Positions 52,472 through 61,962 are shown, counted from the stretch's first letter. The stretch: 64,000 bases of DNA from Cyclobacteriaceae bacterium (GCA_016787725.1 JAEUTZ010000021.1:124001-188000), one strand, 5' to 3'. A program made the numbers and translations. The notes: generated by a model not told the origin, from the sequence alone.

Positions 52472-52488
52472 TTTAGAATAATTCTAAA
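52472..52488. promoter_or_regulatory. Fur-like box, perfect 8-1-8 palindrome
   Basis: TTTAGAATAATTCTAAA has perfect arms around one base. It covers the spacer between the -33 and -7 positions of the receptor promoter, as for an iron-responsive repressor (Fur family). No regulator gene is in the window. Confidence 0.65.
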
Positions 52489-53177
52489 TAATTGGATCGA
52501 ATTATTTTTGCTTTAGCGCAAAGGGAATTGGGGGAAGCATCGGCCTGGTGGCGCACAAAATTTCTTAGCCGGGTTTCCTGATTTTAAGACCCGGAAAGAG
52601 CGCGAATAAGGGCACTATATTCCCAACAAAACTTAACTCCTGATTCCGGAATACCAGGAATACAACCAATTACTTTTGGTGAGGGAGTTTGATTTGGGAG
52701 TATTATTATGGGAGCGATATATGGAGTAATAGTTGTAACATGGATTCAAAGTCTCACTTTGCTCAACATAGTCGTAATCAATCTTAAATTGCCCACTTTA
52801 AATCTGGATGGGAAGGATATACCTCCTCTGGTTTCTATAAAACTTGGTTCATTGAGACTGTCAACGCTTACCGACTGATATACATTTCAGGGATGATAGC
52901 AACGGTCATTTTGGTATTCAGATTGATTAAATCAAATCAGATGTATTAATTATGAGTTATGCGCAGTTTCAAACCTCCTAAGCCATTAGGAGTAACTCCT
53001 AAGTAAATCATTTAATATTCTTTCCATAATGAGAAATTAATACTTAATCAAAGTTTGTGCATGTTCATAGCCCTATTTGAGTGTACTTCATGAATCAATT
53101 AGTAAAATTTTGACTAAATTGAATTTACCAGATTCCATCCAATAGGCAGTCTTGTATAATCTTAGATCATCATTAAG
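52489..53177. other. Low-coding, AT-rich region
   Basis: About 690 bp without an intact gene between the receptor promoter and the TlpA gene. Apart from the decayed frame listed at 52708-52949 I see no RNA gene or repeats. AT-rich sequence begins here and continues to about 56 kb. Confidence 0.5.
52708..52949 (+). pseudogene. Remnant of a small integral membrane protein, frameshifted
   Basis: ATG 52708 opens a 56-codon frame with a hydrophobic helix (IYGVIVVTWIQSLTLLNIVVI) that stops at TGA 52876-52878; the +1 frame then continues VNAYRLIYISGMIATVILVFRLIKSNQMY to TAA 52949, a second helix. The two pieces look like halves of a short Bacteroidota membrane protein joined by one lost or gained base near 52850. 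Without a homologue this is tentative. Confidence 0.4.
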
Positions 53178-54680
53178 ATGCAGATAGGCAAAACCTACTT
53201 AAACTGGATTAACATTCTTACTATCGCTTTGTCTATTTGTGGCTGCAATTCCCAACCTGTTGATTCAATTATAAAGATCTCTTCCTCGTTTAATAAAAGA
53301 GTAAATGATTCATTATTTCTGTACCACAGACCTGTTATTTTCGATAATAAGTTCCTAGCCAAATTGTCTTTGGATTCCACTTCGCAAATCGAGTTTGAAA
53401 TCGATATAGACCGCCCAACATTTGCATCAATTGACGTTGGTAATGCGTATGGCATAGTATTCGTAAAGCCAGGGGTTGACTTGAACTTCTCCGTAAACAA
53501 TAACGAGAACGGCAGGTTTTTGAAGCTGAGACATAAAGGAGAAAATGAGCTGGCGCACATAAACAACTACATCAATGATGTCTCCTCCTTTATTTCCCGC
53601 ACAAGATCAAATGCATTGATGGAGAAGGAGATCAGAGCATTCTTAACGACCTATGATTCATTATCCTCAATTATAACAAATTATCATGCTCATTTTTTAG
53701 ACAGCATTTCCTTGATGAATGAATCAAGGTTGTTGATAGATAACTTTCGCTTAGTGGCATTATTAGACGTGAAGTTATGGTACGCTTTTCTGCATCATAA
53801 CAATTTTCTTGTAGAACAAATCTATTCTTATCAGGATGGAAAGGAAATACAGGATTACGTTGCTCCATTTGACCTGAAGAATAGCATGCTGCAAGTTCCC
53901 TTGGATTCTTCATTCCTTGACATTAACCTTCCGCACTATTTAGATGTTCTTTATGCTTATCGCATGTTGAAATTTCATTTTCCAATATTTGACCCCAAGG
54001 CTTGGGATAAGCCAGATCCTCGATTGCCAGTATTAATAGTTGAGCAGATTGAAAGGGAGAAATTTCCACAGGCAATCCAAGAGTACATGATTGCTTCTGA
54101 AATTGGTAATTTCATGGTGGAGCGTGGTATTTCTGAGAATGTAGATACCGTATTTAATAGGTTTAAAAGACAATATTCTGATTCAAAATACTTATCATTC
54201 TTGCAGAAGACATATGATGAACAGCTTGCCATATTGCCAGGTAGCATAGCCCCTGATTTTACTGGTAAAACACCGCAAGAATCACAGGTTTCCTTGCATG
54301 ATTTTAAGGGCAAAGTTGTTTATGTGGATGTGTGGGCTACCTGGTGTGGACCGTGTATTAAGGAAATACCTTTTGCTATAGAATTACACAAAAAATTTAA
54401 AGCCAGTGATCAAGTGGTTTTCCTGAATGTTTCTGTTGACAAAGATATTGCAGCATGGAAAGAGAAAGTTGCCCAGGAAACGGAGTGGAAAGGAATTCAT
54501 ATAAACTTGAACAAGGAACAAACGGATTCCCTTGGGATAAACTACCGGGTTATTGGTTATCCAAAGTACTTTTTAATTGATAAGTCAGGTAAGATTGTAT
54601 CAGCACGGGCCCCGAGGCCATCCTCGAATGATAATATCGTTAATGAAATACGAAGACTAGTCGAGACCAAAGTGCCTTAA
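53178..54680 (+). CDS. TlpA/ResA-type thioredoxin lipoprotein with large N-terminal domain
   Basis: The 500-residue protein has a leader ending LSICGC, probably a lipobox, then a beta-rich domain (DUF4369-like, roughly residues 30-110, containing FASIDVGNAYGIVFVKPGVDLNF), a helical middle part and a C-terminal thioredoxin domain from about residue 350, with VDVWATWCGPCIKEIPF carrying the redox CxxC. It would reduce or oxidise periplasmic disulfides, for instance in cytochrome c maturation. The AT content is clearly higher than in the flanking 56-58 kb gene, and it faces a second TlpA-type gene convergently. Confidence 0.88.
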   Translation: MQIGKTYLNWINILTIALSICGCNSQPVDSIIKISSSFNKRVNDSLFLYHRPVIFDNKFLAKLSLDSTSQIEFEIDIDRPTFASIDVGNAYGIVFVKPGVDLNFSVNNNENGRFLKLRHKGENELAHINNYINDVSSFISRTRSNALMEKEIRAFLTTYDSLSSIITNYHAHFLDSISLMNESRLLIDNFRLVALLDVKLWYAFLHHNNFLVEQIYSYQDGKEIQDYVAPFDLKNSMLQVPLDSSFLDINLPHYLDVLYAYRMLKFHFPIFDPKAWDKPDPRLPVLIVEQIEREKFPQAIQEYMIASEIGNFMVERGISENVDTVFNRFKRQYSDSKYLSFLQKTYDEQLAILPGSIAPDFTGKTPQESQVSLHDFKGKVVYVDVWATWCGPCIKEIPFAIELHKKFKASDQVVFLNVSVDKDIAAWKEKVAQETEWKGIHINLNKEQTDSLGINYRVIGYPKYFLIDKSGKIVSARAPRPSSNDNIVNEIRRLVETKVP

Positions 54681-54719
54681 TGATTTGCCAAATCTTATCT
54701 GTAAATGGTAGGTTTACTT

Positions 54720-55832
54720 CTACAAATATTTCACTATTACTTTTTCAAGATCATCCGACCAACCGTATTGCGTATGCCTGATTATCCCTTCTTTATCAAC
54801 TAAAATGTAAAGCGGAAAGGCATTCACCATATACTTATTCGAGGTCACCTGGTCACCAAATAACACGGAATAATTCAATTCCATTTTAGCCTTAAATGCA
54901 TGTATCTTATTAAATGTGTTTTTATCCGAAACAATACTTAGGATTACTAAATCATCACTGGAGTATTTATCTGCAATTATTTTAATTTTAGGAATGCTTT
55001 GTCTACAAGGACCACACCAAATTTCCCAGAAGTCGAGAAGTATTGTCTTTCCTTTTAATGCTGATAATCTATGACTTTGATCACTTGTTTCACCGAGTTC
55101 AAAATCAGGAGCAATCTTGTTAATGAGCGTATTTAAATTCACATGAATATCTTTTGGGGCTTCATACGTATACGCCAAGAGAAATTCTTTACTTGAAAAT
55201 GGATCAATGAAATTGGCAGCGTTGATTTTCAGATGATAGATATATGATATATTTACTTGTTTAGCCCCTAAACTGGTTAGTGTATGGTACCGGTATACAG
55301 GGAGATAGGTCTTGTTATCAATATGTACTTCTTTGTATCTATTCGTTATTTGGTACTCTTGATTATCGGGGTAATCAAATCTCAATACATACGTACTGTC
55401 AGTTTGGGTAAGCGTGATTTGTTTATATCCTACTGTTCTTTGTACAAATTCAGATAAAACCATTTGTCCCCCCGGGTGGCCTAACATACCACGGTGAATT
55501 TGCTCCTTTTCTATTTTATAACTTTTTAATTTCTCATTGATAAGGTAATAGTCAGACCCATAGTAAATCAATTCCTCATCAATATCATTTCGTTTGCCCT
55601 TGAACAAGAAACCAAACAATGTGTCAGATTTTTGTCGCTTCATTATACAATATCCTCGATTGTCCCACACAGTTCCCGTTAAAAAGGTGTCAATATTGTG
55701 CGTATTGTATGAGATGTTATTCAAGTTGCCTATCGCTTCGTAGTACTTAGTGAGAACAGACTCTGGCGTTTGAGACCAGGGCAACTGGTAAAGAGTAATA
55801 ATGCATACTAATGTAAGAATGTGTTTTAGCAT
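54720..55832 (-). CDS. TlpA-type thioredoxin family protein
   Basis: The 370-residue protein has a signal peptide (LTLVCIITLYQLPWSQ), an N-terminal domain of about 200 residues (YDNRGYCIMKRQKSDTLFGFLFKG... LPVYRYHTLTSLGAKQVNISYIY) resembling outer-membrane-lipoprotein-carrier-like folds, and a C-terminal thioredoxin domain from about residue 238 with DFWEIWCGPCRQSIPK. The N-terminal domain differs from that of the convergent neighbour at 53178, so the pair is not a simple tandem duplication. It is similarly AT-rich. The start is ATG 55832. Confidence 0.88.
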   Translation of the reverse strand: MLKHILTLVCIITLYQLPWSQTPESVLTKYYEAIGNLNNISYNTHNIDTFLTGTVWDNRGYCIMKRQKSDTLFGFLFKGKRNDIDEELIYYGSDYYLINEKLKSYKIEKEQIHRGMLGHPGGQMVLSEFVQRTVGYKQITLTQTDSTYVLRFDYPDNQEYQITNRYKEVHIDNKTYLPVYRYHTLTSLGAKQVNISYIYHLKINAANFIDPFSSKEFLLAYTYEAPKDIHVNLNTLINKIAPDFELGETSDQSHRLSALKGKTILLDFWEIWCGPCRQSIPKIKIIADKYSSDDLVILSIVSDKNTFNKIHAFKAKMELNYSVLFGDQVTSNKYMVNAFPLYILVDKEGIIRHTQYGWSDDLEKVIVKYL

Positions 55833-56279
55833 ATATTATTAAATTGCTTGTGCATAACCTTTGTGCTTATGAGTAGATTTTTGAGACAGGTAATCTCCCA
55901 CAGTGAACTACGGAATTTATGGAATTTGTTCTTATTGATTGAATCAATCTAGTCCGAGTATTGCTTTATCTACCAATCTTCCTTGTCCAGTTTTCAGGAA
56001 CCGATGTAGCCGATTGTGAAATCGGTATTATCAACCGTACCAAAACGCCATTCGTGAATTTACTAAATAGTTTGATGCCTACCGACATTGTCCAAAAACA
56101 GTGTTGGCAGCCGTTAATTAGTACACAATTTCCTATATTCCTCTTTCAGAATCCATAAAATTGCCACAAAAACAATTGGATTCCTGCCGTTGCCGTCATT
56201 GAAGCTGTACACCAAATCGACTACAAAAAACGGTGAAGACAAAGTTGTATCTTCAGGTCGAAGAATTTCACTCCCTACC
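55833..56279. other. Intergenic region without a gene
   Basis: 447 bp between the TlpA-type gene and the serine hydrolase gene. I see a 7-1-7 palindrome (ATTGATTGAATCAAT, 55934-55948) and a 6-bp hairpin CCGATT/AATCGG near 56010, but no coding potential. The 65-codon plus-strand ORF inside it (55961-56158) has no recognisable features. Confidence 0.5.
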
Positions 56280-58154
56280 ATGAAAAAGATTTTATTCATT
56301 GCCTTTTCCCTACTTGTTCAATTTGCCAGCGCCCAGTCACTCACCGATTCGGTAGCGCTGGAAGCATTTATGGACGGGTTGATCACCGCCCACATGAAGG
56401 AGAAAAAAGTGGCCGGTGCCACCCTCGCCATTGTGCACCAGGGCAAGGTGGTTTTGAAAAAGGGCTATGGTTTTGCGGATCTACAAACGCAAACGCCCGT
56501 TCATCCGGATAGCACACTTTTTCGAATCGGCTCCATCTCCAAAATGTTTGTGTGGGTAAGTGTGATGCAATTGGTGGCCGAAGGAAAACTCGATCTCAAT
56601 GCCGATGTGAATCAATACCTCACCGGTTTTCAAATCCCACCCACGTATGACCAACCCATCACCCTCAAGCACCTGATGACGCACACTCCGGGGTTTGAAG
56701 ATCATGTGATTAACTTATTTGCAAAAGACTCCACCGTGCTCAGGCCCCTCGGTGACATCCTGAAAGAGGAATTACCCGCCCGCGTGCGGCCTCCTTACAC
56801 TCAATCTTCCTACTCGAATCATGGAACCGGCATCGCAGCGCACGTAGTGGAAAATGTGAGCGGAATGACCTTTTACCAATATGTGCAACAAAAAATCCTC
56901 ACCCCGCTGCACATGGATTTCACTTCGTTCCAGCAGCCATTACCCGCCCACCTGCAAAAGCATATGGCATCGGGTTACCGGGATGTCAATCACCTGGTGA
57001 AAATACAAGACTTTGAGTATGTGCCGCTCTATCCGGTAGGGGCCGCCAGTGCTTCTGCCGAAAACATGACGCATTTCATGTTGGCTTTACTGCAACATGG
57101 AAAATACAACGGCTTCCAGTTGCTGGACAGTGCCACGCTGGCATTGATGAAATCCAACGCGCATCAGCATCACCCGCGGGTAAATCCGATGCGGTATGGG
57201 TTTATGGACTTAAGTCAAAATGGAGTAACCGTGATTGGCCACGGGGGCGACACGTTCTGGTTTCATTCATTGATGGCATTAATGCCGGATCATCAAACCG
57301 GAATCTTTTTTTCGGCTAACACCGATACCGGGGCCCCGATTTATATGAAGCTGTTGGAAGCGTTTATGGACCGCTACTTTCCGGAAACGCAACCGCTTCC
57401 AATTCCCATGAAAGTGACCAAGGACTGGTTGCAAAAGTTTGCGGGCGAATATGAGATCAATCGCTACCCACACGATGACCTCACCAAGATCAGCGCGTTG
57501 ATGAGCCGCCTTACCGTTTCGGTTCAGGATTCCAGCAAGTTGCGGCTCACCCTGGGCGAGGAGGTGTCGCTCTATGTTCCTATCGACAGTACTACGTTTC
57601 GCGAAGAAACTACTTCCGAGACACTCGCCTTTGAACGCGATAAAGAGGGTCGTGTTATCCATGTCTACCTGGGGGGCTTGCCAATTCTGGCGGGCGATAA
57701 GAAGGCAGGCCTGGATACATCTTCCAGCCAGACGATGATTTTGGTATTCATCCTGGTGACGGCCTTGCTTACCATCCTGTATTGGCCACTGGCCTACTTC
57801 CTCCGCAGAAAATACCAGCGCAGAACAAACACGAAGAATCCTTTCCCGTTCACCGGAAAGTCGATCGCCTGGCTTAATTATTTCTTGCTACTTGTGTTTT
57901 TGTTGGGTTTTATGGTGGCGTTGTCGGATCCACTCGAAATTGTATACGGTGTTCCGGGCGCATTGAAATTTGTATTGGTGATCCCGTTCCTGATCATGAT
58001 TACCACGGTGTTCATGGTGGTATTCCTCATTCGCAACGTCACCAACTCCCGATACAGTGTATGGGGGCGAATAGGGTATGCCGTATTGTGTCTGACCAGC
58101 CTGGTGGCATTATGGCAACTGAATTACTGGAATCTGATTGGATTCAATTATTAA
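56280..58154 (+). CDS. Serine hydrolase, beta-lactamase/class C PBP fold, with C-terminal membrane domain
   Basis: The 624-residue enzyme starts at ATG 56280 with a signal peptide (KILFIAFSLLVQFASAQ). The SxxK motif is IGSISKMFVW, the YxN motif is in QSSYSNHGTG and the third element is HGGDTF, as in class C beta-lactamases and D-alanyl-D-alanine peptidases. A domain of about 150 residues follows, and then about four membrane helices from residue 490 on (ILVFILVTALLTILYWPLAYFL ...). The anchored form suits an esterase or peptidase at the membrane. Open frame to 56190 lacks a leader. Confidence 0.9.
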   Translation: MKKILFIAFSLLVQFASAQSLTDSVALEAFMDGLITAHMKEKKVAGATLAIVHQGKVVLKKGYGFADLQTQTPVHPDSTLFRIGSISKMFVWVSVMQLVAEGKLDLNADVNQYLTGFQIPPTYDQPITLKHLMTHTPGFEDHVINLFAKDSTVLRPLGDILKEELPARVRPPYTQSSYSNHGTGIAAHVVENVSGMTFYQYVQQKILTPLHMDFTSFQQPLPAHLQKHMASGYRDVNHLVKIQDFEYVPLYPVGAASASAENMTHFMLALLQHGKYNGFQLLDSATLALMKSNAHQHHPRVNPMRYGFMDLSQNGVTVIGHGGDTFWFHSLMALMPDHQTGIFFSANTDTGAPIYMKLLEAFMDRYFPETQPLPIPMKVTKDWLQKFAGEYEINRYPHDDLTKISALMSRLTVSVQDSSKLRLTLGEEVSLYVPIDSTTFREETTSETLAFERDKEGRVIHVYLGGLPILAGDKKAGLDTSSSQTMILVFILVTALLTILYWPLAYFLRRKYQRRTNTKNPFPFTGKSIAWLNYFLLLVFLLGFMVALSDPLEIVYGVPGALKFVLVIPFLIMITTVFMVVFLIRNVTNSRYSVWGRIGYAVLCLTSLVALWQLNYWNLIGFNY

Positions 58155-58221
58155 CTTCATGAGATCATATGAACGCCAGGGGTGATCTCAACGGTGACTT
58201 GTAGATTATTAAACTTCATTG

Positions 58222-58734
58222 TTATTCAAGCTCTTCTTCTGGCACATCTTCTTCCCCGGTATCCTCCGCATCCAATTCTTCGGCTACTGTATCCATGGCC
58301 GCTTCTGCCCACGCTACAATCTTTTCCCGTTGTGCGTCATCCAGGCTGGCGGACGGGTGCATGAAGGTGTAAATTTTCATGGGCATCCGGCCTTCTCCTA
58401 CTTCTACGGAGATATCATCGAGTATTCCCAAGATATCATCCGGATCGTAGTCTTGCCAGATCGAAAAATTAAGTTCGTCACGACCTTCGCGCACATCGCG
58501 GGCCACCAGCCACGAAGCAGGGGCCACGTGTGAATACCACGGATAGGTGGTTTCGTTGCTGTGGCAACTGTAACAGGATGTTTTTAAAAGAGCGGCAACA
58601 TCCTGGTTGACCAAGCTGGTCCTCATAATGTCACCAGGATTATCGGAAACGACAGGGGGTAGGTCCGTTGGAATCAATTGGATCCCCAGAAAAAGGAGGC
58701 CGACCCCACCCAGGATGTAGTGCCACCGCTTCAT
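58222..58734 (-). CDS. Haem-binding domain protein (c-type, CxxCH), with acidic tail
   Basis: The 170-residue protein from ATG 58734 has an N-terminal membrane anchor (WHYILGGVGLLFLGIQLIP), a haem-attachment CYSCH in LLKTSCYSCHSNETTYPWYSHVAPASWLV and then a C-terminal tail of almost only acidic residues (AEELDAEDTGEEDVPEEELE). The haem-binding family is known in Bacteroidota, where TYPWYSHVAP is conserved. ATG overlaps the upstream TAA (TAATG), so it is coupled to the cytochrome gene. It likely faces the periplasm. Confidence 0.9.
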   Translation of the reverse strand: MKRWHYILGGVGLLFLGIQLIPTDLPPVVSDNPGDIMRTSLVNQDVAALLKTSCYSCHSNETTYPWYSHVAPASWLVARDVREGRDELNFSIWQDYDPDDILGILDDISVEVGEGRMPMKIYTFMHPSASLDDAQREKIVAWAEAAMDTVAEELDAEDTGEEDVPEEELE

Positions 58735-59129
58735 TATTTTGATTTTTTCTTTTTGCCGGCACTCCACTCCACCAACGTAGCCAACTCGGCTTCCGTCAGC
58801 GCAGCTTCCGGTTTGTTTTCCAGAAATTTCTTGGGCGGCATTTCACCCTTCTCCAATACTTCTGAAATTTCACCCATGGCCGCCATGCGCTTTGATTTTT
58901 TCATTTTATCGAGGGCATCCCAATCCAGTTTTGCTTTTCCTTTTTCATTTTTCGAATTGGCGTTGTGACAGCCATAACATTTTTGATCCACCACGGCCTT
59001 CACATTGTCGGGCAGGGCGGCTTCATGCGTGTTGATGGTCAGTACGGTTCCTGGCTCGGATGCGGAGTTTCCTTGCAGAAAAAGAATACCAACGAGTGCT
59101 ATGGCGGGGATTGATAGGAGCTTTTTCAT
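58734..59129 (-). CDS. Small c-type cytochrome/haem-binding protein
   Basis: The 131-residue protein has a signal peptide (LLSIPAIALVGILFLQGNSA) and one haem-binding CYGCH in AVVDQKCYGCHNANSKNEKGKAKLDWD, plus a possible distal Met in KGEMPPKKFLENKPEAALTEAELATLVEW, a layout shared with the next gene. It is probably a periplasmic electron carrier or haem-binding partner. It is first in a two-gene transcript; 184 bp separate its start from the HTH gene. Confidence 0.88.
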   Translation of the reverse strand: MKKLLSIPAIALVGILFLQGNSASEPGTVLTINTHEAALPDNVKAVVDQKCYGCHNANSKNEKGKAKLDWDALDKMKKSKRMAAMGEISEVLEKGEMPPKKFLENKPEAALTEAELATLVEWSAGKKKKSK

Positions 59130-59313
59130 GATGAGGGGGTTAAAGTTGATGTAGGGAATTTCAGCAAGTTTTTTCTTGGAATCAATTTTATTAGACGAAA
59201 TGAACCAAGTACTAGATGAATCGCCTGTTTTTAGTTGCGCCTAAAACGAGGGGTACCCGATTTTGAGGTAAACCGCAGAATCATGATAAAGTGACTGCAG
59301 CGGATTTACTCAA

Positions 59314-59673
59314 CTAACTGTTATTTTCTGAAGCGAGTTTATCCAACATCTGGCTGAGTTGGTCAATCTTGTCTTCCGGCAACTGGATCAGTTTGCTTAC
59401 CAGACTGCCTTTGCGCTTGCGGCCGGCCAGCTTGTAAAGCATTAGCTTTTCCGCACCGTTTAGCGAAGAGGGGGGTGTCCAACTCAGCAGATCGTTGGGC
59501 GTACAATTAAATAGGAGGCAGAGCTTTTCCAGGTGTTTGTAATTCAGCTTGATAATCTGATTCCGGAGCAGCCGGTTTGCGGTATGATAGGTAAAGCCGG
59601 CTTGAATGAGAAACTGAAGCGGGTACTGAATCCCCTTTGTTTCCATAAATCGGGTCAAATCAAGGGTGATCAT
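59314..59673 (-). CDS. Helix-turn-helix (Cro/C1-type) regulator
   Basis: The 119-residue protein has a Cro/C1-type HTH from about residue 10 to 65 (MITLDLTRFMETKGIQYPLQFLIQAGFTYHTANRLLRNQIIKLNYKHLEKLCLLFNCTPNDLL), as in YozG-like regulators. A basic hinge (AGRKRKGSLVSKLI) leads to a C-terminal amphipathic helix for dimerisation. Its target is unknown. The 495-bp gap upstream contains a GTAAAC/GTTTAC inverted repeat that could be an operator. Confidence 0.85.
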   Translation of the reverse strand: MITLDLTRFMETKGIQYPLQFLIQAGFTYHTANRLLRNQIIKLNYKHLEKLCLLFNCTPNDLLSWTPPSSLNGAEKLMLYKLAGRKRKGSLVSKLIQLPEDKIDQLSQMLDKLASENNS

Positions 59674-60168
59674 AACAATTCTTTTAAATAGTGTTGAGAT
59701 ACTGCAAGCTCTTGTTAGAATTCTGTGAATACCAGATGAATTCTTGTTATAATTTGTTGGATTTTTATCAATTAGTCAAGGAATTGTTTATGTATTTGTT
59801 GAAATGATCACCATTATGGAAATATCATATCCAATATTTGTTAGGTTGTTTTCAAAATGTGTTAATTCTTTAAACATAGGTGATAGGTTACTATAATAAT
59901 GTGTTTGTAACCGGTAAACTTTGTGACGGTTTACTGTAAATATGCGTTGGTATCATGTAAAATCCTGTTATTTCAGCAGTAAGAGGAGATCAATTCAGAC
60001 ATCCCAGTAAAACTCCGAGGTAGCCGGTTGATGGATTAATGAATAGCAGAGAGTATTTTGGAAGGACTAACAACCTACCGCGAATAACAACCAACCCTGT
60101 CCAGTTCACACCCGGCTAAAAGCTAACGGGTACTGTTTTCATAGGTGATCGTGATTTGACCGAATAGG
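59674..60168. other. Intergenic region with an inverted repeat
   Basis: 495 bp between two minus-strand genes. GTAAAC (59914-59919) and GTTTAC (59929-59934) form a 6-bp inverted repeat 9 bases apart. A perfect GATTTGACC/GGTCAAATC hairpin (60154-60176) covers the stop codon of the outer-membrane protein gene but lacks a T-tail. No ORF or RNA gene is recognisable. Confidence 0.5.
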
Positions 60169-60954
60169 TCAAATCCTATTTACAGCAAAATTACGATTGA
60201 ACGTATAAATCAAACTCACGTTCCAGTCGAAGTCTTTGGCCGGTATTTCCGTTTGAATCGCCTGGTTAACGATGCTGGAAATGGTTAATGGAAAATCCCG
60301 GATGCCCAACGTGGTAGTTGCATTCACATAAAATCCGTCATTAGCATCTACTTTCAGATAGAACACTTGCGGGTTAAAACTGAAATACGTTTTGCCCACC
60401 AATTTGATTTTAATGAAGTTACCCTGCAAGGACAAGAAGTTCGTATTCTGGGGTCCACTTTTTTGAAAAGCATGACCCCGCAAATAATATAAACCTACAG
60501 TGATATTATCTTTGATTTTGTAAGTAGGTATAATTTCCGCTGCCAGAAATCGCCTCATGACGGATAGGTTATCTTCAACTCCGTTGATGGTTACCGGGAG
60601 GGTAACAAAATTCAGTCCGGGAAGATGACCTCCAAATGTCAGTTGAAATTTAGGTTTTATGATCGCTTTATACCGGTATATAAAGATAAATGACCAAGGG
60701 CGTCCTTCCAGCGCATAGCGAAACTGTGGCTCAAAGCTAAGACGCTTATTGCCCATGCGCATATCTAAGAATGCGGCAGGATCGCCCAGCGTAAAGGCAG
60801 GCACAATCGAGAATCCATTATTGGTTACACTCAGGTCGGCATGAAAATAGAACGTACTATCCTTCCTTTGACTAGACGCTTCAAAATTTGCAAGGAATAA
60901 AACAAGGGTAGCAGCCAAGCATATTGTTGATTGCCTGTTCTTAGATGTGTTCAT
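60169..60954 (-). CDS. Putative outer-membrane beta-barrel protein
   Basis: The 261-residue protein has a signal peptide (TICLAATLVLFLANFEASS) and alternating strands with aromatic ends (FSIVPAFTLGDP, LSFEPQFRYALEGRPWSFIFIYRYKAIIKPKFQLTFGG, NVSLIYTFNRNF), which suggest a barrel of 10-14 strands. I do not recognise a named family. It stands between the HTH gene and the AraC-type gene, and its transcription is on the same strand as both. The stop codon lies inside a perfect hairpin. Confidence 0.75.
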   Translation of the reverse strand: MNTSKNRQSTICLAATLVLFLANFEASSQRKDSTFYFHADLSVTNNGFSIVPAFTLGDPAAFLDMRMGNKRLSFEPQFRYALEGRPWSFIFIYRYKAIIKPKFQLTFGGHLPGLNFVTLPVTINGVEDNLSVMRRFLAAEIIPTYKIKDNITVGLYYLRGHAFQKSGPQNTNFLSLQGNFIKIKLVGKTYFSFNPQVFYLKVDANDGFYVNATTTLGIRDFPLTISSIVNQAIQTEIPAKDFDWNVSLIYTFNRNFAVNRI

Positions 60955-61014
60955 TATTTTAGTGAGGCTGATTATTCGTACAAATGAAATTTATTTTTTA
61001 GCCAGAATTACCTG

Positions 61015-61908
61015 CTAGTTAAGCGAGCGATATTCCTGCGGGGAAACTCCCACGTGTTGTTTAAACACCCGGCTAAAGTGTTGTGGATACTTAAATCCTA
61101 ATTCGTAGGCAATTTCGCTTACCGACTTTCGGGTATCGAAAATTTTTTCTTTGGCCACTTCAATAAGTTTCAATTGGATATACTCGTGCGCAGATTTTCC
61201 GGTTTCCTTTTTTATGAGATCGCCAAAGTAGTTTGCCGAAAGGTTCAATTCGTGGGCGCAGTAAGCAACTGAAGGAAGACCAACTTCCTGAGGCTTATCT
61301 GTTAAAAAGAAATCATGGAGCAATGTTTCAAATTTTTCAAGTGTTCCTTTTATCGCATGCTCGCGGGTGATGAACTGGCGATCGTAAAACCGAATGCAGT
61401 AGTTCAGAAATAATTCAATATTGGAGACGATCAGCTTCTTACTGTGCTTGTCAACCCCTTGTTCTAACTCAAATTTGATTTTTGCAAAACAATCGAGGAT
61501 GATTTGTCGTTCGCGTTCCGACAAGTGAAGGGCCTCATTCGTGGAGTATGAAAAGAAAGTGTAGTCATTCATTTGGCGACTCAGGGAAGTGCCGTGGATA
61601 AAATCGGCATGAAAGACCAACGCGAGACCTTGCGGTTGATAATATTCTTCACCCTGTGAGCCGATTACCTGATTGGGGGCAAGAAACACAAGGGTGCCCT
61701 CTTCATAATCGTAATTACTGATCCCATATTTAAGATCGCCACATTTTATCTCTTTCAGGAACACCACATAAAATCCGTAACTCATTCGTTTCATCTGCCG
61801 GGGTGCTGCTTTTGAGAGATCAACTACGCTTACCAGCGGATGCAGCGTTTCATTTCTATTGAATGCATTGTACTGGCCAACGGTATCAAACTTCAATATC
61901 TCTTCCAT
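61015..61908 (-). CDS. AraC family transcriptional regulator
   Basis: The 297-residue regulator has an N-terminal cupin-like sensing domain (SYGFYVVFLKEIKCGDLKYGISNYDYEEGTLVFLAPNQVI...GLALVFHADF) and a C-terminal DNA-binding domain with two HTH units: LPSVAYCAHELNLSANYFGDLIKKETGKSAHEYI and SVSEIAYELGFKYPQHFSRVFKQHVGVSPQEYR. It is divergent from the aldo/keto reductase operon with 153 bp between the starts, the usual place for a regulator of that operon. The small-molecule inducer is unknown. Confidence 0.93.
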   Translation of the reverse strand: MEEILKFDTVGQYNAFNRNETLHPLVSVVDLSKAAPRQMKRMSYGFYVVFLKEIKCGDLKYGISNYDYEEGTLVFLAPNQVIGSQGEEYYQPQGLALVFHADFIHGTSLSRQMNDYTFFSYSTNEALHLSERERQIILDCFAKIKFELEQGVDKHSKKLIVSNIELFLNYCIRFYDRQFITREHAIKGTLEKFETLLHDFFLTDKPQEVGLPSVAYCAHELNLSANYFGDLIKKETGKSAHEYIQLKLIEVAKEKIFDTRKSVSEIAYELGFKYPQHFSRVFKQHVGVSPQEYRSLN

Positions 61909-61962
61909 ACTTCATTCTTATTGACTCAAAAGTAAGGGGTATTCATGTCGAATACATACTGA

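Noticed and set aside
55961-56158. Plus-strand ORF of 65 codons
   Set aside because: No start context, no recognisable family and no periodic coding signal.
56180-56190. GATTCCTGCCG resembling the tRNA-Arg 3' end, as a further att copy
   Set aside because: Only 11 bases match, and the rest of the repeat is absent; chance is likely.
60154-60176. Perfect GATTTGACC/GGTCAAATC hairpin as a terminator
   Set aside because: It overlaps the stop codon and has no T-run on either strand, so I list it only as a structure.
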